Origin: Oceanospirillum multiglobuliferum
GTDB taxonomy: Bacteria; Pseudomonadota; Gammaproteobacteria; Pseudomonadales; Halomonadaceae
NCBI RefSeq assembly: GCF_900167095.1
Contig: NZ_FUXG01000008.1
Span: 1-64,000, forward strand
DNA: 64,000 nt
Reading direction: 5' to 3'
Both the position numbers and the translations under genes were made by a program. The notes beneath the pieces were generated by a model, which saw only the letters and a program-made list of their open reading frames with translations, was not told where the DNA came from and did not search any database. Shown here piece after piece: positions 59,241 to 64,000 of this stretch; the first letter of the stretch is position 1, and each line of letters begins with the position of its first letter.

Positions 59241-60782
59241 ATGACCGTAGCAATGAACCCTTTAAGTAAAAATGATGTGGTTGCGGTTATCGGTGCAGGC
59301 ACTATGGGCGCAGGTATTGCACAAGTTGCCGCACAGTTTGGTCACAGCGTACTGTTGTTTGATAAAGCGGAAGGCGCCGCACAAGCGGGTCTCGACCGTA
59401 CCGCCAAAGGTTTGGTGCGTTTGGTTGAAAGCGGCAAAATGAGCGCTGAGGCAAAAGATGCCCTGTTGGCACGTATTCAGCCAACAGAAACTATTGCAGA
59501 TTTAGCGTCTGCACGCTTGGTGATCGAAGCGATTGTTGAGAACTTAGCGGTTAAACAAGCGGTGTTTTCAGAGCTTGAAGGCTTATGTGCTGAGAATACT
59601 ATTTTAGCCACTAACACCTCTTCAATCTCTGTGACTGCGATTGGTGCAGGTCTGAAGCGCCCTGAAAATCTAGTCGGCATGCACTTCTTTAATCCTGCGC
59701 CAGTCATGAAACTGGTTGAAGTGATCAAAGGCTTAGCGACTGATAACCAAGTGGCGCAGCAGGTGTTTGATCTGGCTCAGGCTTGGGGCAAACACACTGT
59801 AATGGCAAAATCGACTCCCGGTTTTATTGTCAACCGTGTGGCACGTCCATTCTATGCAGAAGGCCTTCGGGTGCTGCAAGAAGGTGGCGCTGATGAAGCC
59901 ACAATTGATGCCATCGCCCGTGAAGCAGGTCAGTTCCGCATGGGGCCATTTGAGCTGATGGACTTGATTGGTCATGATGTGAACTATGCTGTGACCTCTT
60001 CTGTTTTCGATGCTTACTATGGTGACCAACGTTTTCTACCTTCTTTGATTCAGAAAGATCTGGTCGAAGCGGGTTTCCACGGTCGTAAAACGGGTCGTGG
60101 TTTCTATGACTATGCAGCAGAGGCCGTAAAGCCAGAGCCTAGCACTTTTGATCTGCAAGATGCGCCAAACGCCGTGACGGTTGTAGGTAATCTAGGGGTT
60201 GCCGAAGCTTTGGTGGCTCGCATTGAATCTGCGGGTATCAGCCTAACGCGGACTACAGGTGTTGAAGATCAAGCGGGTGAAATTCAAATTGGCAGCTTAC
60301 GTTTGGCGCTGACCGATGGTCGCATGGCGACAGAGCGTAATGCAGCGCAACCTGACCAAGAGTGGGTGCTGTTTGATCTGGCGTTAGACTACAGCAAAGC
60401 CACGCGCATCGCTTTGGCTGCTGCAGATCAGGCTTCTGAACTGGCGCTTAAACAAGCCGCTGGTTTATTCCAAGCCTTAGGCATGAAAGTATCTGTCATT
60501 GATGATGTTGCGGGTATGGTTCTGATGCGTACCGTGGCAATGCTAGCTAACGAAGGCGCAGATGCGGTTAACCAGCAAGTGTGCGATGTGGCCGCAGTTG
60601 ATATTGCGATGCAAAGCGGCGTGAACTACCCAAAAGGCCCTCTGGCTTGGGCGGATCAAGTGGGCTTAGCTCACGTTCATCAAGTGCTGTGCAATCTTGT
60701 GATCACTTATGGTGAGGACCGCTATCGTCCATCGCCGTTGCTACGTCGCAAAGTATTTGGAGCGCAAAACTTCCATGGCTGA
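59241..60782 (+). CDS. paaH: 3-hydroxyadipyl-CoA dehydrogenase
   Basis: 513 aa. N-terminal NAD Rossmann VIGAGTMGAGIAQVAAQFGH, then NTSSISVTAIG, GMHFFNPAPVMKLVEVI with the catalytic His, and the N-terminal 3HCDH domain. A second C-terminal 3HCDH-like domain (about 400-500) gives the two-domain form. It oxidises 3-hydroxyadipyl-CoA to 3-oxoadipyl-CoA. It begins two bases after paaG's stop and its end overlaps paaI by eight bases. Confidence 0.94.
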   Translation: MTVAMNPLSKNDVVAVIGAGTMGAGIAQVAAQFGHSVLLFDKAEGAAQAGLDRTAKGLVRLVESGKMSAEAKDALLARIQPTETIADLASARLVIEAIVENLAVKQAVFSELEGLCAENTILATNTSSISVTAIGAGLKRPENLVGMHFFNPAPVMKLVEVIKGLATDNQVAQQVFDLAQAWGKHTVMAKSTPGFIVNRVARPFYAEGLRVLQEGGADEATIDAIAREAGQFRMGPFELMDLIGHDVNYAVTSSVFDAYYGDQRFLPSLIQKDLVEAGFHGRKTGRGFYDYAAEAVKPEPSTFDLQDAPNAVTVVGNLGVAEALVARIESAGISLTRTTGVEDQAGEIQIGSLRLALTDGRMATERNAAQPDQEWVLFDLALDYSKATRIALAAADQASELALKQAAGLFQALGMKVSVIDDVAGMVLMRTVAMLANEGADAVNQQVCDVAAVDIAMQSGVNYPKGPLAWADQVGLAHVHQVLCNLVITYGEDRYRPSPLLRRKVFGAQNFHG

Positions 60783-61230
60783 TCAACAGACTTTAGATGC
60801 TGCCAAGACATTGGCTGAGAACTGTGCCCATGCCATGTATCAACGTGACTATGCCGCCATTGCCCTTGAGATGAAAATTCTTGAAGTGGATGCAGGCTTT
60901 GCTCGTCTAAGTATGGTGATTCGCAAAGATATGTCTAACGGTCATGGCATGTGTCACGGCGGTATGATTTTTAGTTTGGCGGATACAGCGTTTGCTTATG
61001 CATGCAACAGCTATAACACGACTACTGTTGCTGCGGGCTGCAATATTGAATACATCGCTCCGGGTATGTTGGGTGATACTTTAATTGCAGAAGCGCGAGA
61101 GGTAACGGTCAGTGGCCGCAGCGGTATTTATGATGTCGCTATCCGCAATCAAGATGGTAAAGCCATCGCTTTCTTCCGTGGAAAATCGCGCCAAATTAAA
61201 GGCACGGTTATCCCTGATCAGGAGTCTTAA
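60775..61230 (+). CDS. paaI: Phenylacetate-pathway acyl-CoA thioesterase
   Basis: 151 aa from the ATG at 60775, which overlaps the paaH end by eight bases. Hotdog fold with the family catalytic block HGGMIFSLADTAFAYACN and VAAGCNIEYIAP. PaaI hydrolyses hydroxylated phenylacetyl-CoA by-products and frees CoA. The ribosome binding site is GGAG about twelve bases upstream. Confidence 0.94.
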   Translation: MADQQTLDAAKTLAENCAHAMYQRDYAAIALEMKILEVDAGFARLSMVIRKDMSNGHGMCHGGMIFSLADTAFAYACNSYNTTTVAAGCNIEYIAPGMLGDTLIAEAREVTVSGRSGIYDVAIRNQDGKAIAFFRGKSRQIKGTVIPDQES

Positions 61231-61231
61231 A

Positions 61232-62440
61232 ATGAAAGATGCTTTTATTTGTGATGCGATTCGCACCCCTATTGGCCGTTATGCAGGCACCTTAGCCTCT
61301 GTACGTGCAGATGATCTTGGTGCAGTACCTTTAAAAGCACTGATGGAGCGCAACCCATCAGTTGACTGGTCAAAAGTTGAAGACATCATCTACGGCTGTG
61401 CAAACCAAGCAGGTGAAGACAACCGTAACGTAGCGCGTATGTCGGCACTGTTGGCGGGCTTGCCGACCACGGTTCCGGGCACCACCATTAACCGTTTGTG
61501 CGGTTCGGGTATGGATGCACTGGGCATGGCGGCGCGTTCAATTAAATCAGGCGAAACTGATCTGATGATCGCCGGTGGCGTTGAGTCCATGTCGCGTGCA
61601 CCGTTCGTAATGGGCAAGGCAGAGTCGGCTTATTCACGTACACCAAACGGTTTATATGACACCACCATCGGCTGGCGTTTTATCAACCCATTGATGAAGG
61701 CTGAGTTTGGCGTCGACACTATGCCAGAAACAGCAGAAAACGTGGCAGAGCAGTTCAACATCTCCCGTGAAGACCAAGACGCTTTTGCACTGCGTAGCCA
61801 ACAGCGTACTGCTGCCGCACAAGAGAAAGGTATTTTTAACGACGAGATCGTCCCTGTTGTGATCCCTCAGCGTAAAAAAGACCCTATCGTTTTCGCGCAG
61901 GATGAACACAACCGTGCCGACACTACTCTGGAAATGCTGGCAAAACTGCCAACGCCTTTCCGTGCAGGAGGTTCGGTAACCGCAGGCAATGCTTCTGGTG
62001 TTAACGATGGGGCTTGCGCCATTTTGGTCGCATCTCAAGAAGCCGTTGAGCAATATGGCTTAACCCCTAAAGCCCGTATTGTAGCGATGGCAACTGCGGG
62101 TGTAGAACCTCGTATTATGGGGATTGGCCCTGCGCCAGCCTCTAAGAAAGTATTGGAAAAAGCAGGCTTAACCATTGATCAGATGGATGTGATTGAGTTA
62201 AACGAAGCCTTTGCATCTCAAGGTTTAGCGGTTCTACGTGAACTGGGCTTGCCGGATGATGCGCCTCATGTCAACCCTAACGGTGGTGCTATCTCTTTAG
62301 GACACCCGCTAGGCATGAGCGGTGCGCGCTTGGTGACCACTGCAATGTACCAATTGCACCGCACTGGCGGTCGTTATGCACTGTGCACCATGTGTATCGG
62401 TGTGGGCCAAGGGATTGCGATGATTATTGAGCGGGTTTAA
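61232..62440 (+). CDS. paaJ: 3-oxoadipyl-CoA/3-oxo-5,6-dehydrosuberyl-CoA thiolase
   Basis: 402 aa from the ATG at 61232, two bases after paaI. Thiolase signatures: [15 protein letters not shown] with the acyl-enzyme Cys, [27 protein letters not shown] with the catalytic His, and [10 protein letters not shown] with the second Cys. It cleaves 3-oxoadipyl-CoA to succinyl-CoA and acetyl-CoA, and the dehydrosuberyl form earlier in the pathway. Last gene before the long hairpin. Confidence 0.95.
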   Translation: MKDAFICDAIRTPIGRYAGTLASVRADDLGAVPLKALMERNPSVDWSKVEDIIYGCANQAGEDNRNVARMSALLAGLPTTVPGTTINRLCGSGMDALGMAARSIKSGETDLMIAGGVESMSRAPFVMGKAESAYSRTPNGLYDTTIGWRFINPLMKAEFGVDTMPETAENVAEQFNISREDQDAFALRSQQRTAAAQEKGIFNDEIVPVVIPQRKKDPIVFAQDEHNRADTTLEMLAKLPTPFRAGGSVTAGNASGVNDGACAILVASQEAVEQYGLTPKARIVAMATAGVEPRIMGIGPAPASKKVLEKAGLTIDQMDVIELNEAFASQGLAVLRELGLPDDAPHVNPNGGAISLGHPLGMSGARLVTTAMYQLHRTGGRYALCTMCIGVGQGIAMIIERV

Positions 62441-62449
62441 CCGATCCGT

Positions 62450-62480
62450 TGTTTTGGGCTGTGATGCACAGCCCAAAACA
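62450..62480 (+). repeat. Long perfect hairpin between paaJ and paaK
   Basis: A 14-bp perfect stem (tgttttgggctgtg and cacagcccaaaaca) with a three-base loop, ten bases after the paaJ stop. No T-run follows. It could be a stabilising or attenuating RNA hairpin in the operon rather than a terminator. Confidence 0.75.
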
Positions 62481-62562
62481 GACAAGCTATAAAAATTATA
62501 ACGACCGAAATGACACAGACCTAACGACAACTATTATAAGAAGAATATTGGAGAGAATAGCA

Positions 62563-63870
62563 ATGATTCTTGACAGACCCTTGAAAGGCTCGCTAGACCC
62601 TATGGAAGTTGCCAGCATTGATCAACTGCGTGCTCATCAGCTGGAGCGTATGCGTTGGAGTTTAATTCACGCCTACAACAACGTCCCACACTATAAAAAG
62701 GCTTTTGATGAAAAAGGGGTTCACCCTTTTGATCTGAAATCACTGGATGATCTCGCCAAATTCCCATTTACGGGCAAAAACGATCTGCGTGAAAACTACC
62801 CGTTCAATATGTTCGCAGTACCGATGAATGAAGTAGTACGTGTACATGCTTCAAGTGGTACTACAGGTAAGCCAACCGTTGTGGGCTATACCCAAAACGA
62901 CATCAACGACTGGGCCAATGTTGTGGCTCGCTCTATCCGTGCCGCAGGTGGTCATGCGGGCGATAAGGTGCATATCTCTTACGGTTACGGCCTGTTCACT
63001 GGCGGTTTGGGTGCTCATTATGGTGCAGAGCGTCTGGGTTGTACCGTTATTCCAATGTCAGGTGGTCAAACAGAGAAGCAAGTACAACTGATCCGCGACT
63101 TCAATCCCGATATCATCATGGTTACGCCATCGTACATGCTGAATTTGGCAGATGAGATGGAGCGTCAGGGGCTGAACCCTCATGAGTTGGCGTTGCGTTG
63201 TGGTATCTTCGGTGCTGAGCCTTGGACAGGTGAGATGCGCCGTGAACTAGAAGCGCGTTTAGGTATTGATGCAGTCGACATCTATGGTCTATCTGAAGTA
63301 ATGGGTCCAGGTGTGGCTCAAGAGTGTATCGAAACTAAAGACGGCCCAACCATTTGGGAAGATTATTTCTATCCAGAAATTATCAACCCAGTTACAGGTG
63401 AAGTACTGCCAGATGGTGAGTACGGTGAGCTGGTGTTCACGTCACTCACTAAAGAAGCGATGCCAGTGATTCGTTACCGTACACGTGATCTAACCCGTCT
63501 GTTGCCAGGTACTGCGCGCCCAATGCGTCGTATAGACAAGATCACAGGTCGTAGCGATGACATGCTGATCATTCGTGGTGTGAATGTGTTCCCAACACAG
63601 ATTGAAGAGCAAGTGCTGAAAATGCCAGCGCTGGGTGGTCACTATGAGCTGACTGTCTTCAAAGAGGGTAACTTAGACCACGTTGAAGTGCGTGTTGAAT
63701 TGAAAGAAGCAGGTGTGAGTGATGGCACTAAGGCTGAGATTGCAGCTGAACTGCAACACCACATCAAGTCTTATATCGGTATTAGCACTAAAGTGAAAGT
63801 GGCCGATTTAGGCACTTTGGCGCGCTCAGAAGGCAAAGCCAAACGCGTTACTGATTTGCGTAACGCTTAA
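62563..63870 (+). CDS. paaK: Phenylacetate-CoA ligase
   Basis: 435 aa from the ATG at 62563 (GGAGAG upstream). The adenylate-forming signature is SSGTTGKPTVVGYT. The N-terminal RMRWSLIHAYNNVPHYKKAFDE and C-terminal DMLIIRGVNVFPTQIEE are those of PaaK. It activates phenylacetate with ATP and CoA, the first step of the pathway. It lies about 120 bases after paaJ, with a hairpin between, and ends in a strong terminator. Confidence 0.96.
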   Translation: MILDRPLKGSLDPMEVASIDQLRAHQLERMRWSLIHAYNNVPHYKKAFDEKGVHPFDLKSLDDLAKFPFTGKNDLRENYPFNMFAVPMNEVVRVHASSGTTGKPTVVGYTQNDINDWANVVARSIRAAGGHAGDKVHISYGYGLFTGGLGAHYGAERLGCTVIPMSGGQTEKQVQLIRDFNPDIIMVTPSYMLNLADEMERQGLNPHELALRCGIFGAEPWTGEMRRELEARLGIDAVDIYGLSEVMGPGVAQECIETKDGPTIWEDYFYPEIINPVTGEVLPDGEYGELVFTSLTKEAMPVIRYRTRDLTRLLPGTARPMRRIDKITGRSDDMLIIRGVNVFPTQIEEQVLKMPALGGHYELTVFKEGNLDHVEVRVELKEAGVSDGTKAEIAAELQHHIKSYIGISTKVKVADLGTLARSEGKAKRVTDLRNA

Positions 63871-63880
63871 TCAAAATCAG

Positions 63881-63907
63881 CCCCGTATGCCATGCATACG
63901 GGGTTTA
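63881..63907 (+). terminator. Intrinsic terminator after paaK
   Basis: A perfect 10-bp stem (ccccgtatgc and gcatacgggg) with a CAT loop and a following ttt. It lies 11 bases after the paaK stop. The last 93 bases of the window hold no further feature I can support. Confidence 0.88.
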
Positions 63908-64000
63908 TCCCGCGTGCTTTTGATGCCCACTTCACTTACCCAATCGTTTCTCTCGTGGTACTAGTCCCTTAATCAGATGGGACAGTAAGGCTCTGATATT

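Noticed and set aside
61652-62053. 133-aa minus-strand frame inside paaJ
   Set aside because: Shadow of the thiolase reading frame; no start signal or family features.

Overview
The window looks like chromosome from a marine gammaproteobacterium of the Oceanospirillaceae type (Neptunomonas, Amphritea or Marinobacterium-like). This rests on moderate GC content, gammaproteobacterial housekeeping genes (purC long form, xthA, rlmF, rraA, rnb), a Pseudomonas-style AraC-family ArgR beside astC and an aot-like transporter, a complete lower phenylacetate pathway, and very many chemotaxis and c-di-GMP genes. The genus is an inference. I see no rRNA, tRNA, CRISPR array, prophage or replication origin.

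Layout. 1-320: right end of an IS200/IS605-type element carrying the 3' part of tnpB, inserted into the 3' end of a UvrD-like helicase gene. 0.3-4.1 kb: helicase, DUF1285 protein, exonuclease III and a small basic protein, all on the minus strand. 4.3-16.3 kb: a PAS-GGDEF-EAL protein, a DUF2185 protein, purC, a PlsB-like acyltransferase with an alpha/beta hydrolase, a chemoreceptor and a second GGDEF-EAL protein. 16.5-19.1 kb: leucine-type dehydrogenase followed by a frameshifted SNF-family Na+ symporter. 19.6-31.0 kb: CHASE-GGDEF cyclase, then a four-gene operon (C45 amide hydrolase/acyltransferase, periplasmic binding protein, hybrid histidine kinase, REC-GGDEF cyclase), then a NIT-type chemoreceptor. 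31.3-42.4 kb: rlmF, an M50 protease, astC, divergent argR, aotPQM-like transporter genes, an EamA exporter, rraA and divergent rnb. 42.5-51.8 kb: a cytochrome b562 with a Met/His-rich insert, a dCACHE chemoreceptor, a CaiB-type CoA transferase/racemase, and a tight operon of di-haem cytochrome c peroxidase-like protein, hybrid kinase and REC-HD-GYP phosphodiesterase. 52.0-63.9 kb: flavin reductase and the phenylacetate region: minus strand flavodoxin-paaN-paaY-crotonase, plus strand paaA-like gene then paaF-G-H-I-J-K.

How it works together. The phenylacetate genes encode CoA activation (PaaK), epoxide isomerisation (PaaG), aldehyde oxidation (PaaN), beta-oxidation to acetyl-CoA and succinyl-CoA (PaaF, H, J) and clearing thioesterases (PaaI, PaaY). 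The epoxidase paaABCDE itself is not in the window, apart from a divergent PaaA-like protein that lacks one expected iron-ligand histidine. The arginine block has a regulator, the catabolic transaminase and a transporter without its binding protein. Two operator-like sites match the Pseudomonas ArgR tandem-repeat geometry with similar spacing to candidate -10 elements. Five c-di-GMP enzymes and three chemoreceptors make the rest unusually rich in environmental sensing. The two operons that couple an exported protein to a hybrid kinase and then to a c-di-GMP enzyme are the best candidates for undescribed signalling systems.
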